NCBI RefSeq assembly: GCF_009870785.1
Contig: NZ_WTWX01000002.1
Span: forward strand, 1 to 64,000
DNA from: Paenibacillus sp. An7
Lineage (GTDB): Bacteria > Bacillota > Bacilli > Paenibacillales > Paenibacillaceae
Length of the DNA: 64,000 bases
Reading direction: 5' to 3'
Shown here one piece after another: positions 18,001-26,934 of this stretch. The number at the start of each line of letters is the position of its first letter. The stretch's first letter is position 1. Made by a program: the position numbers and the translations under genes. The notes under the pieces were generated by a model. It was given only the letters and a program-made list of their open reading frames with translations, was not told the DNA's origin and ran no database searches.

Positions 18001-19440
18001 GCTTCGATCCTCATCTTTTACAATGCGGGTATTATTCGGACTATAGTATTGCAACTCATTGTTATAGACTAGACCCGTGTCCTGTACGGTCCACTTGGTA
18101 TCATCAATAACAGGTCCGTTAAATTCGTCATTCCAGACAAGCTTCCAGTCTTCATCAGGAATTGTCGTTGGTGGCTTCTCATTTGACGGGCTATCTGGTA
18201 CGGATGGTGTTTGTCCACCTGGAGAAGATGGACTAGAAGTACTCGAATCGGTTGTTGAATTACCAGGCTGAGAGGGAACAGGCTGTGTAGATTCTCCTTT
18301 AATAGAAGTAACAAATCCTGGTTTTACTGTTTCGCCATTAACAACCACATTTGCTGCATCGACTTTCAGTTTGTTAATTTTCCCTTTAGAATTAATCTGT
18401 GTGTGATTTGCTTTTGTGAGGACCGTTAATGAATCGATCGAGCTGTCTGAGGAAAGTTCCACACTAGCTTTCTGCATAACGGTTATTTCTTGTACGTTAC
18501 TGCCTTCTTTAATTTTTACACTTACAGGCTCTCCGCTTTTGTCAATCACGATCCGATTCAGCTTGGAGTCGCTGATGTCTATGGAATGACTGCCGCCGCC
18601 TTTAACAATGACGCTACCCGTAACCGTTACCCCTTGAAGCACTACTGACCCTTCCCCAATTCCTTCTGTAAGCAGTAAGTTTCCTTTTATAATTGTGTTT
18701 TTGAGTGTAACATCGGAAGACCGAACAATCAGATTTCCCCCTACGCTAGATTCATAAGTTCCTGGAGAGGTTTTAATATCCGCGATCATCGCAGCCAGGA
18801 GACTTGCCGTCTCTGCACGTGTGATAGGAAACTTGGGATTTAGCTTTCCCTGATATCCTTTCATGATATGGTTACTCGTTAGAAAGGTAAGCGCTTTCTT
18901 AGTGTAGTTGGAAATATCATTCGCATCATGAAACTTTGATAGTTCCTTTTCATCTTCCACTCCGCTCGAAAGCTGAAAAGCACGATCCACCATTACGGCA
19001 GCTTCCTCACGAGTTATCGGTTGTTTAGGAGACAGACGATCCACATCGGTTCCTTGGATAATTCCTGACCCGTTTGCTCTCGTCAGCGCATCATAATACC
19101 AATCCCCTGCGGTAACGTCTGTAAATGAATGAGTTTCTGTGCCGCCTGTAAATCCAAACACACGATCGAGTATCATAACAAACTCAGCTCGGTTAATCTC
19201 ATGATTCGGCTTAAATGTACCATCTGCATAACCTTGTAATAAATCCATATTTTGCATACGAAGTACTGCAGACTGGGACCAAGAACTGCCCAGGTCTTTG
19301 TAGGGAACAGAAGCTTGCAGGCTTTTCGCCTGCAAGTCTCCTTTCACCTGATTATCTACACCCTCTGCCCCAGAAAATGTTGGGAAAAAGAGTGAAGCTG
19401 TTAAACATCCCGTAACAATACATGCCAATCCTTTTTTCAT
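15001..19440 (-). CDS. S-layer-anchored GH16 endo-beta-1,3-glucanase (laminarinase) with multiple CBMs
   Basis: A secreted, wall-bound 1479-residue enzyme predicted to cut beta-1,3-glucans. Order of parts: signal peptide (cleavage near residue 25), three SLH domains (about 45-215), a beta-rich segment of repeated strands (about 225-365), a Ser/Pro linker, the GH16 catalytic domain (about 430-679) with GEIDIMELIGG near 547 carrying the two catalytic Glu, two CBM4/9-like modules (about 711-860 and 875-1028), a CBM6-like module (about 1037-1165), and two more CBM4/9-like modules to the end. The start is ATG at 19440 behind GGAGG. It lies 32 bp after the upstream permease gene, so uptake and digestion genes are co-oriented. 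The layout resembles known Paenibacillus SLH laminarinases. Confidence 0.92.
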   Translation of the reverse strand: MKKGLACIVTGCLTASLFFPTFSGAEGVDNQVKGDLQAKSLQASVPYKDLGSSWSQSAVLRMQNMDLLQGYADGTFKPNHEINRAEFVMILDRVFGFTGGTETHSFTDVTAGDWYYDALTRANGSGIIQGTDVDRLSPKQPITREEAAVMVDRAFQLSSGVEDEKELSKFHDANDISNYTKKALTFLTSNHIMKGYQGKLNPKFPITRAETASLLAAMIADIKTSPGTYESSVGGNLIVRSSDVTLKNTIIKGNLLLTEGIGEGSVVLQGVTVTGSVIVKGGGSHSIDISDSKLNRIVIDKSGEPVSVKIKEGSNVQEITVMQKASVELSSDSSIDSLTVLTKANHTQINSKGKINKLKVDAANVVVNGETVKPGFVTSIKGESTQPVPSQPGNSTTDSSTSSPSSPGGQTPSVPDSPSNEKPPTTIPDEDWKLVWNDEFNGPVIDDTKWTVQDTGLVYNNELQYYSPNNTRIVKDEDRSVLQIEAKREEKSGQKFTSGKLISMGKGDFTYGKVVVRAKLPKEQGMWPAFWMMPTDEAHYGGWPASGEIDIMELIGGEDSHNKIYSTLHYDSVKSDGSHGHDQGSITLPDGESFADDYHDFQVEWLPGMIRFSVDGKVHHEVTNWQTKAPGQPEYYTFPAPFDRPFYLILNLAVGGDWPGSPNDDFTSEAMNVDFVRVYSYDKLDKWPDVTTNPIEPEAQREPQKGGNQIYNDQFLDGTETNGVPQKWQFITNEGGSGSVKVVEDKEKGKAVQVTIDKEGTQNYSVQLTQMPIYVKKNKKYKIEFDAKASADRTISSKVTQFEKSWTNYSGDHPFEITTEWKTYDYTFDMRDGTDNNARFEFNLGLDNDTVLISNVKLSEVGEADPLTVERKPLPDGNYIFNGTFDQGKNRLGFWSSHIAENAVADISVNNFLKFPIMERQLVVDVKKTNGDSEQVVVTQGELKLEANTTYGYSFEAKADAPHTVNIDLISSGADSKQSHQSQSIQLGKDLKTYTGEIRIGDIEPDTTSTFRLLFGSSTGKVYVDNVRLTKRGNPISVDGYAHIPATEAWSMQGLQLENSDEGGQHISHMEEGDLLQYKINVAADADYVISARMASAKDDSSIRFSVKDEEGSTVVQSVYALGNTGSWQKYNTVYFPAVSLKAGKNYYVDFEGKDYNTRWVDISQNKVKDGKLALAEGNWEKTPEKLVTSDADGGGVLIHLPGTSKNWWDVLLQQRQIKLDEGKTYRLAFEASASSPKSVQAVVSQNEGDYTKYMEEKIELTESTQQYAYTFTMNGASDPAAVLAFGLGDPSSIGDHTVSIHNVSLIEVNPSADQGGQPVNVNLISNGDFSKGTDGWFTYVNGDAKELQISAGDQKLQAKIGTVGQNPWDRQVINEGFGIQPNSKYKLTFKAKTDKPRVMNIGIGWVDAASNYEWHGFFGDKVDLTTEEQLFTFTFNTKENGYGNTRISLDMGNISGAEDGNTIITLSDVSLFNMGSAE

Positions 19441-19472
19441 CCTATATCCTCCATTAACCAAGTTTTAGTTGC

Positions 19473-20351
19473 TTAGCCTTTAACCGCTCCAATGACGATT
19501 CCTTTGACAAAAAAGCGTTGCAAAAACGGATATACAAGCAAGATCGGCAGCGCACCGATGAAGATTTGTGCTGCACGTACAGTACGCTGTGAGATATTCT
19601 CCAGCATAGATGGGTCTACATTGATTTTACTGAGATCTTGCTGAACAATGATGGTTTGCAGCAAGGATGCAAGTGGATAATCTTTAATGTCAGACATGTA
19701 AATCATGCCATCGAACCAAGAATTCCACTGAGCTACCATTGTGAACAAAGACAAGGTTGCGATGGCTGGAAGTGAAAGCGGCACATAAACCAAAACGAGT
19801 GTTTTGAGATGTCCTGCTCCATCCAAATAAGCAGCTTCTTCCAGTTCTTTTGGTAATCCGCGAAAAAAGTTCATCATGAGGATGACATTCCACACGGACA
19901 AAGCTCCTGGCAAAATAAGTGCCCAGATTGTATTCATCAAACCAAGCTTTTGTACTAGAATGTAGCTCGGAATAAGTCCGCCGCTGAATAGAATGGTGAA
20001 CACAAAAAACCAAGTGTACAATGAGCGCCCTTTGAAACTAGTATCTTCCTTTGATAAAGGAAACGCTGTAATCAGCATGATGACGATACCAATGATTGTA
20101 GCTAGTATGGTTCGATTGACAGATACCCAAAGGGAATTGATAAAGTTTGAATTTCCGAATGTTTTAACGTAGGCGTCCGTTGTAAAACCAATCGGCCAGA
20201 ATGTGACCATATTGGAGGAAGCCGGCGCCATACTGCTGAATGAAACAGCTAATATGTGAATGATTGGCAGAATACAGAGTAACGATAAAATACCAAGGAA
20301 CGTGTAGTTGGCTATGCTGAATATTCGATATCCTTTTGTTTTATAATACAA
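19473..20351 (-). CDS. Sugar ABC transporter permease, YtcP/LplC type (glucan locus)
   Basis: A membrane subunit of 292 residues with about six hydrophobic segments. The EAA loop reads EEAAYLDGAGHLKTLVLVYV, and the end LVYPFLQRFFVKGIVIGAVKG is typical of YtcP permeases. The start is TTG at 20351 behind GAGGAG with 9 nt spacing. It lies between the LplB-type permease (18 bp upstream) and the GH16 gene, suggesting an operon that imports oligosaccharides released by the glucanase. Confidence 0.9.
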   Translation of the reverse strand: MYYKTKGYRIFSIANYTFLGILSLLCILPIIHILAVSFSSMAPASSNMVTFWPIGFTTDAYVKTFGNSNFINSLWVSVNRTILATIIGIVIMLITAFPLSKEDTSFKGRSLYTWFFVFTILFSGGLIPSYILVQKLGLMNTIWALILPGALSVWNVILMMNFFRGLPKELEEAAYLDGAGHLKTLVLVYVPLSLPAIATLSLFTMVAQWNSWFDGMIYMSDIKDYPLASLLQTIIVQQDLSKINVDPSMLENISQRTVRAAQIFIGALPILLVYPFLQRFFVKGIVIGAVKG

Positions 20352-20369
20352 GCTTCGTTTCTCCTCTCT

Positions 20370-21320
20370 CTAAAAAACTCTATAGTTGGCTAGTTTGTAA
20401 GCAAGTCTGTACGATACCACAATCAAAATAGTAGCTACCACGGATTTGAATAATCCTACCGCTGTAGCAAAACTCATCTTCCCGTTCAAAATCCCGAGTC
20501 GATAAACGAAAGTATCAATGATATCTCCTTTGTCATACACAAGCGGATTGTACAAGTTGAATACTTGGTCAAAACCGGCATTGAGAATATTACCAATGGA
20601 AAGCGTCATAAGCACAATTGTGATCGGCATCAATGCCGGAACCGTAATGTGCAGCGTCTGCTTAAACCGGTTAGCCCCGTCCACTTCGGCCGCTTCGTAA
20701 AGCGCCGGGTTAATCCCTGCAAGAGAGGCAAGAAAGACGATTGTTCCAAAACCAAATTCTTTCCAGACATCACTGACGATCAGCGTTACCCGGAACCACG
20801 TACCATCTCCAAGGAAAAAGATCGGTTTCCCTCCAAATGCTACGATCAGCTGATTCACAATTCCTCCTTGCGGAGACAAGATGTCAAGCAAAATCCCGCC
20901 GAGTATAACCCAAGAGAGAAAATGCGGCAGATAAACCAGTGTCTGGCTCACTCTTTTAAAGCCAACCAGTCGTACTTCATTTAATAAAATGGCAAACAAC
21001 AAAGGAGCGATCAGCCCTGCCACGATCTTGAAAAATGCGATAAAGAGTGTATTCCAGACGACTTGTCCAACGTCAGGATATAAAAACAGATATCTGAAGT
21101 TGTCCCAACCTACCCATTCAGATCCTGAAAATCCAAGGTATGGTTTGTAATCTTGAAAAGCGATTACAATACCGCCCATTGGTATGTACTGAAATACCAG
21201 CGCAAGTAATACGGCTGGAATGAGCATCATATGCAATGGCCAGTTCCGCTGAAAATTCCAGCGCTGTCTCACCCTGGTAGAACGCTGTTTATGCGTTGTT
21301 TTTAAAGTATGTTCCTTCAC
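20370..21320 (-). CDS. Sugar ABC transporter permease, LplB type (glucan locus)
   Basis: A membrane subunit of about 316 residues with six expected segments. An EAA loop (EAAEVDGANRFKQ) marks the ATPase contact. The start is probably GTG at 21320, which has GGGGGA 7 nt upstream; the ATG 5 codons earlier (21335) overlaps that site and has none of its own. First gene of the minus-strand operon, divergent from the sensor kinase gene by about 145 bp. No ATPase gene is nearby. Confidence 0.9.
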   Translation of the reverse strand: MKEHTLKTTHKQRSTRVRQRWNFQRNWPLHMMLIPAVLLALVFQYIPMGGIVIAFQDYKPYLGFSGSEWVGWDNFRYLFLYPDVGQVVWNTLFIAFFKIVAGLIAPLLFAILLNEVRLVGFKRVSQTLVYLPHFLSWVILGGILLDILSPQGGIVNQLIVAFGGKPIFFLGDGTWFRVTLIVSDVWKEFGFGTIVFLASLAGINPALYEAAEVDGANRFKQTLHITVPALMPITIVLMTLSIGNILNAGFDQVFNLYNPLVYDKGDIIDTFVYRLGILNGKMSFATAVGLFKSVVATILIVVSYRLAYKLANYRVF

Positions 21321-21465
21321 CCCTGCATCCCCCATGTTCTAATATTTATGTTTTACAAGTTAACCCAAACTTGTATAGTAAAATTATAACAATGGGATTT
21401 TGCGATCTATATCCTAATATTGCAAGAATGATATGAATATTTTAACGAGATGAGGAGGCAGTGCT

Positions 21466-23175
21466 TTGCTTAACCGCTTAAATGTTTTTACTAAAATTGC
21501 ATTGTTAGTTGTGATCCTGCTTATTCTAGTTTTGTTCCTCTATACCTACTCGAATAGAGAAAGTGTAAGAGTCATTGAATATGAAATTCAGAACAACACG
21601 AAGAATCAGCTATCGACTTTTGCAGAATCCGTTGAGTCCAACATCTATCAGTTGTCCCTTTACGGGATGTCGATTGGACAAGATTCCAGTATTCAGGATT
21701 ATCAACGTCCCGACTACAAAGATATTCCCTATGAGCGTGCCAAAGCTGGAAGTGCCATTCTAGAGAAGATGAATCTGTATAATGCAGCAAGCAAATGGCA
21801 TTCGACCATTACCTTGTACTTCCCCCGTATGGAAAAAGTGATATCAACAGACTATTATGCTTATATACCTTACAGAAAGAATGAGTTTGCAGAACCACTC
21901 TCGCAGACCTGGACTTATGAAGACAATCAATTTATTTGGCATACTACCGATCCGACGACAGCGATGAGCAATCCTAGTAAGGCCAAGTTGATCACCAAAA
22001 TTAGTTTTCCAGTTCACCATCTTAAATTGCTGCTTGATCAAAATAAGTTAAACAACAAAGGCGACCCTTTTATGTTTCATCCTGACTTCGGCTTAATTAG
22101 CAACAGCACGGAGAAGACTACCTTGAAATCCATCCTGCCTTCACTAGAAAGTGCAGAACTGCAAGCTAGAGGCGGATTCAGAACAACACTGGATGGAACC
22201 GAATATTACGTCTCCTATATTGAGTCCAAGAGTCTCGGTTGGTACTATGTGGACTATGTTCCTATGCAGCAAATCTTAAAGCCGATTACGATCAGCCGGA
22301 ATCTGTTTTATGCCTCTATCGCTGTCTTAATCGTGATGAGTATCCTGGTTCTGTATACGCTGTTCCGCAGTGTTCAAGTCCCTCTCCTTCAACTGGTGAA
22401 GGGAACAAATCGCTTGTCCGCCGGTGACTTTTCTGTGCGGCTGAATCAAAATGGACATAACGAATTCAGTCTCTTGTTCGCGAGGTTCAACATCATGGCG
22501 CAGCGCATTCAGGAGTTAATCGAGAATGTGTATGAGGAGAAACTCAGAAGACGCGAAGCAACCCTGAAGCAGCTGCAATCACAGATCAATCCGCATTTTC
22601 TCTATAACTGCTTGTTCTATATCAAAAATATGGCGAGAATGAAAAATGAAAAAGCGGTTGTGGCCATGGCGCTAAATTTAGGAGAATACTACCGGTACAT
22701 AACAAGATCAGAAAATGACATGGCAACCATACGAGAAGAATTAGCCATGGTGAAAAATTATCTTGAGATTCAGACGCTTAGACTTGAACGTATGCATTTT
22801 ACAATCGACGTTTCCCATGCTATTTTAGATAAAACGGTACCTAGGTTGACCCTGCAGCCTATTATTGAGAACGCTGTCATTCATGGACTCGAGCCGAAAG
22901 CAGAGAATGGGGAAATCAGAATATATGGGGACTGCAAAGATGATGTATATACGCTTACGGTGGAAGACAGCGGGCTTGGCATGTCAGACAAACAGCTTGA
23001 GCAAATGAAATATGATCTCCTTAAACCGCTGGATGAAAATATGGGCTGCGGCACATGGAATGTTCATCAGCGTTTATCTTTTCTTTACGGTGAAGGAGCA
23101 GGTCTAACCTATAACCATTCTTCACTAGGCGGGGTTAAAGTTGATATCATATGGCACGACAATACTAACAAGTAG
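21466..23175 (+). CDS. YesM-type sensor histidine kinase
   Basis: A membrane sensor kinase of 569 residues. TM1 spans about 9-28, an extracellular sensor region about 30-275, TM2 about 279-300, then a HAMP domain. The HisK_5-type dimerisation helix holds the phospho-acceptor H377 in SQINPHFLYN, followed by the HATPase domain (LQPIIENAVIHG N-box and EDSGLGMS G-box). The start is TTG at 21466 behind GAGGAGG. It is 11 bp upstream of its response regulator and divergent from the permease/glucanase operon, so it probably senses a sugar linked to beta-glucan and controls that locus. Confidence 0.92.
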   Translation: MLNRLNVFTKIALLVVILLILVLFLYTYSNRESVRVIEYEIQNNTKNQLSTFAESVESNIYQLSLYGMSIGQDSSIQDYQRPDYKDIPYERAKAGSAILEKMNLYNAASKWHSTITLYFPRMEKVISTDYYAYIPYRKNEFAEPLSQTWTYEDNQFIWHTTDPTTAMSNPSKAKLITKISFPVHHLKLLLDQNKLNNKGDPFMFHPDFGLISNSTEKTTLKSILPSLESAELQARGGFRTTLDGTEYYVSYIESKSLGWYYVDYVPMQQILKPITISRNLFYASIAVLIVMSILVLYTLFRSVQVPLLQLVKGTNRLSAGDFSVRLNQNGHNEFSLLFARFNIMAQRIQELIENVYEEKLRRREATLKQLQSQINPHFLYNCLFYIKNMARMKNEKAVVAMALNLGEYYRYITRSENDMATIREELAMVKNYLEIQTLRLERMHFTIDVSHAILDKTVPRLTLQPIIENAVIHGLEPKAENGEIRIYGDCKDDVYTLTVEDSGLGMSDKQLEQMKYDLLKPLDENMGCGTWNVHQRLSFLYGEGAGLTYNHSSLGGVKVDIIWHDNTNK

Positions 23176-23186
23176 GTGAACTACCC

Positions 23187-24827
23187 ATGCTGCAAATTTT
23201 ATTAGTAGATGATGAACGTTCAGTGGTCGAGACGTTGGCGGAAACTATCCCTTGGGAAAGCTGTGGAATTGGCACTGTCCACGAGGCATTATCTGGAAAG
23301 TTAGCACTCGAAATTATGGAAAATCATGATATCGATATTGTGATCAGCGATATTCGTATGCCAGAAATATCTGGCATAGCACTCATTACAGAGATCCATA
23401 AAAGATGGCCCCATGTACAAACTATTCTGCTGTCAGGTCATGCTGATTTCGAATATGCAAAACAGGCGATGGCTCAGGAAAGTTTTGATTATCTGCTCAA
23501 GCCTGTAAGTGACGAAGACCTGATTGAATCAGTCCAACGTCTCGTGAGTAGAATTCAGGTAAAATGGGAAACCGCGGCATCTTATCAAAAAGCACTTAAC
23601 GCGTTTCAAGATAATCTGCCGCTATTGCAATCTACGATGCTCCATGAGCTGTTGACTGGAAGAACCTATGATCAAAAAACGCTGCAAGATAAACTCGAGC
23701 TGCTGGAACTTCCCTATACTATAGGAGAAGATTTAGCAATGTTGATTATTCGTATGGAAGAGCATTTTTCCGAGATGGGTAGCAGCGATATTGCACTCAT
23801 GGAGTATGCCATCTGTAACATCATTAATGAAGTTGTGCAAGACCATTTTCATATCTGGCATACCCGAGATGTTCATGATTATATCGTTGTCCTGGTGAGT
23901 TTGAAGGACCCTAGTAAGTTGTCCTCGAATAAACACGTGACGCCTCAGACGATGCTGGAACATTATGCTGCCCAGATTCAAACGAATGTTCAGGCGTACT
24001 TAAAGGGAGCGATATCGATCTCTGTCTCCCATTGGGGAGAGTTTCCGAATGAGATCGGTGAAATTTATGAGCGATCCGTTATATCCATGCGTAAGCGGAT
24101 GGGACAAGTTCAAGGCTTGTTCGTAACCGCTTCCGACGAAAAAGATGTGCCCTCTCTTTATACGATCAGGTCGCTTTATAAACCGCCGACTTTAATAAGT
24201 CTGCTTGAAGCCGGACGTTTTCAAGATGCTGAACTGAAGATCGAGCAGATCTTTGAGGATTTGCTGCATTCAAATGAATATCACGATATCGCAGAGTCAA
24301 CGATTGAAGTGTACTACGCTTTAGCCGGAGCATTTACTTATATCATACATAAAAATGGGAAACAGCTCTCTTCCATTCTACCAGTAGAGTCCTATCGTTA
24401 CTTTCAAGCTCCTAGCTATTCGACGACAAAGCAATTAATGGACTGGTCTATCCGAACACTCCATTACATCCGTGATGACGCTGAACAAGAGCTGAAGGAC
24501 AATCACAGTACCATCGTTCGCAGTGTACAAAGTTTTGTCGATCTTCATCTAGCTTCCGATGTGTCTCTGCCAGCGATTGCTGATCATGTACATTTGCATC
24601 CTGTCTATTTGTCCAAAGTCTATAAATCAGAGACGGGAGAAGCACTTACAGCCTATGTCTACCGATTAAGAATGGAGAAGGCTGCGTATTATTTACGAAC
24701 TTCAACGGCCAAAATATTTGAAATCTCTGAGCTCGTCGGTTACAACAATACTGCCTACTTCATTCGTGTTTTTAAGAAATTTTATGATGTTACTCCACAG
24801 GAATATCGGGAAAGTCTGCCCGTTTAA
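23187..24827 (+). CDS. YesN-type AraC-family response regulator
   Basis: A cytosolic transcription factor of 546 residues. The receiver domain occupies about 1-120 with acidic D8/D9, phospho-acceptor D55 (SDIRMP) and K105 (LLKP). A long middle region follows, and the C-terminal 100 residues form an AraC/XylS double HTH (LPAIADHVHLHPVYLSKVYK then ISELVGYNNTAYFIRVFKKF). It pairs with the sensor kinase just upstream. Likely targets are the flanking permease/GH16 operon and the binding-protein gene. Confidence 0.92.
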   Translation: MLQILLVDDERSVVETLAETIPWESCGIGTVHEALSGKLALEIMENHDIDIVISDIRMPEISGIALITEIHKRWPHVQTILLSGHADFEYAKQAMAQESFDYLLKPVSDEDLIESVQRLVSRIQVKWETAASYQKALNAFQDNLPLLQSTMLHELLTGRTYDQKTLQDKLELLELPYTIGEDLAMLIIRMEEHFSEMGSSDIALMEYAICNIINEVVQDHFHIWHTRDVHDYIVVLVSLKDPSKLSSNKHVTPQTMLEHYAAQIQTNVQAYLKGAISISVSHWGEFPNEIGEIYERSVISMRKRMGQVQGLFVTASDEKDVPSLYTIRSLYKPPTLISLLEAGRFQDAELKIEQIFEDLLHSNEYHDIAESTIEVYYALAGAFTYIIHKNGKQLSSILPVESYRYFQAPSYSTTKQLMDWSIRTLHYIRDDAEQELKDNHSTIVRSVQSFVDLHLASDVSLPAIADHVHLHPVYLSKVYKSETGEALTAYVYRLRMEKAAYYLRTSTAKIFEISELVGYNNTAYFIRVFKKFYDVTPQEYRESLPV

Positions 24828-24879
24828 AGAAGAATCAAGATTAGATTTAAGACGTTACATCTATGTTATCTAAAATGCG

Positions 24880-24917
24880 AAAAGGCATTGTCGGATTTTC
24901 CCGACAATGCCTTTTTT
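24880..24917. terminator. Strong terminator between the regulator and binding-protein genes
   Basis: AAAAGGCATTGTCGG (24880-24894) pairs perfectly with CCGACAATGCCTTTT (24901-24915), with A-run and T-run flanks. It can act for both convergent genes. Confidence 0.9.
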
Positions 24918-24978
24918 GCGATGTTAACTTTTCGCTCGAAATTTGCAGTTTATGTGTAATCCACCTTCCCTGCAATTC

Positions 24979-26667
24979 TTACTTTCCGCTAACGGACTCG
25001 TACCATTCGTTTACTTCTTTTGTCATCTGATCTCCACCTGAAGACTTCCATTTCTCTACGAAGGAATCAAATGCATCAATTGAAGTTTTGCCATAGATGA
25101 TTTGAGAGAATGTATCCTTCTCCATCTTCGTGAGAATATCATTATTCATCTGCATTGTCATCGTTGGCGCACCAGTAAACATTTGTTTAAGAGAGATATC
25201 TTTTTGATCCAAAACAAGTTTCGCTGCTTCCAGCATCTCTGTTGGAACACTTGCATCTAACTTTTTCTCAAATGGCGTTGATGGCGTCTCACCATTTGCC
25301 AGCTTCGCCAGCGTATTCATGCTAAGACTTGGAATCCGTGCCCCATCAAATGCCAGTGTATATTTCTCAGGAGCATAACCTTCAGTCAGGCTAGGATCGA
25401 TTGACGGTTTGCCGTCGACCAAAACATAATCGTATCCTTCAGCAAATCCATATTCGAATTCACCGCCTACTTGTGGGTTAGCAAAATTCTCAAACAAATA
25501 ATTTTGATAAGTGAAAAATGCTTCCGGATCCTTCATATTCTTATTAATCAGGACAACACCATTCTCATTCGGTGTACCACGTCTGCCTGCTTGGCCATCA
25601 GGGCCAGTAGGAATAGGATATGCCTTATATTCAGCATCTGGATCGTTTTTCTTCACGTCTTCCAGCGGCCAAGTTGGCATCCAGTGAGGGCCAACCACAA
25701 TTCCTGCCTTGCCGGCAGTAAACTCTTCAGCAGCCTTCGTCTCGTCGTATACGCCTGCTTCCTCTGGGATGTATCCTTTGCTCATCCAACTTTGTAATGT
25801 AGCAAGTGCCTGTTTTGCTCCAGGTGTCACTGAACCGTATTCAAGTTTTCCATCTTCTGTAAGATTCCATTGGTTTGGCATTGTGCCATATGCTCCAAAG
25901 ACCCACCCAGCGTCAGACATCCAGGTATTGACCCAGTTTTTGAATCCAATGGTCAAACCATATGTGTCTTTTCTGCCATTTCCATCCGGATCTTGATTTG
26001 TAAACGCATCCATAACAACTTCAAGATCTTCTAATGTCTTCGGTCCTTTCAGGTTAAGCTTTTTCAGCCAATCTTCTCGAATCCACATCACTGGGTCACC
26101 ATTATAGGAATAATCCAGAATCGGGATACCAATGCGTTTACCGTCTTGCATATACGGATACCAAACGGTAGGATCTTCGTTAATAGCATCTTTCCATGTA
26201 TCGTTCGCATATTTATCAAATAATTCACCTGCATCAACAAACATTCCGGATTCAATCAACTCACGGACCAAATTAAATTCACCACGATAGGAGATAATAT
26301 CCGGCATTGCTGCATTAGAAGCAAGGGATAGACGAAGCTTCGTCTCGAATGCATTATTGGTAGATGGAGAAACCCATTCATTTTTCAGCTCAATGCCGAG
26401 CTTCTCTTTCGCCCATTTGGTATGAACATTATTATCTTGATCCTCGCCTGACTTAAACGTAACGTCTGGACCCCACGGCCGTAGATAGCTTATTGTCACC
26501 GGCGGATCGTATTTCCCATCTTTAAGCTCCAAAGGTGCAGATGGAGTGCTTGATTCAGCTTCCTTGTCCCCTCCATTACCGCATCCACTCAGTACCGCAG
26601 ATAGGGCTAGCATCCCTACCATTACCATACTGCCTAATCTTCTTCTCTTTTTATTTGTGTCCAACAT
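24979..26667 (-). CDS. Extracellular sugar-binding lipoprotein (glucan locus)
   Basis: An LplA-type solute-binding lipoprotein of 562 residues. The signal peptide ends with the lipobox VLSGC, and the segment DPDGNGRKDTYG resembles the calcium loop seen in related Paenibacillus binding proteins. GGGGGA precedes the ATG closely; a TTG one codon later is an alternative. It is on the minus strand beyond the two-component genes and transcribed separately, and is the natural partner for the permeases at 19473-21320. Confidence 0.88.
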   Translation of the reverse strand: MLDTNKKRRRLGSMVMVGMLALSAVLSGCGNGGDKEAESSTPSAPLELKDGKYDPPVTISYLRPWGPDVTFKSGEDQDNNVHTKWAKEKLGIELKNEWVSPSTNNAFETKLRLSLASNAAMPDIISYRGEFNLVRELIESGMFVDAGELFDKYANDTWKDAINEDPTVWYPYMQDGKRIGIPILDYSYNGDPVMWIREDWLKKLNLKGPKTLEDLEVVMDAFTNQDPDGNGRKDTYGLTIGFKNWVNTWMSDAGWVFGAYGTMPNQWNLTEDGKLEYGSVTPGAKQALATLQSWMSKGYIPEEAGVYDETKAAEEFTAGKAGIVVGPHWMPTWPLEDVKKNDPDAEYKAYPIPTGPDGQAGRRGTPNENGVVLINKNMKDPEAFFTYQNYLFENFANPQVGGEFEYGFAEGYDYVLVDGKPSIDPSLTEGYAPEKYTLAFDGARIPSLSMNTLAKLANGETPSTPFEKKLDASVPTEMLEAAKLVLDQKDISLKQMFTGAPTMTMQMNNDILTKMEKDTFSQIIYGKTSIDAFDSFVEKWKSSGGDQMTKEVNEWYESVSGK

Positions 26668-26902
26668 TGCTTCCCCCAGTCTATGTAATGTTGCTTACCG
26701 TTTAATCATAATGAATAATAGATACATATGCCCATACTAATATTGCAACATTTATTGCATTAATTTAGGATATTTGAAATTGAATGTATATATTGGATAA
26801 ATGATATTTGGGTAAATCTATTATTTAGATGTATATTTCGTTAGAAATTTATCGTTTAAATCGTTTAATGAGTTATAAATAGTATCCAGTTATGAAAAAA
26901 TC

Positions 26903-26928
26903 AAAAGCAGCCAGTGTCGGCTGCTTTT
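26903..26928 (-). terminator. Terminator after the lichenase gene
   Basis: AAAAGCAGCC (26903-26912) pairs with GGCTGCTTTT (26919-26928); on the minus strand it is followed by GATTTTTTC. The 267-bp spacer upstream of it (from 26668) holds AT-rich promoter sequence with nothing else recognised. Confidence 0.8.
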
Positions 26929-26934
26929 ATCTTT

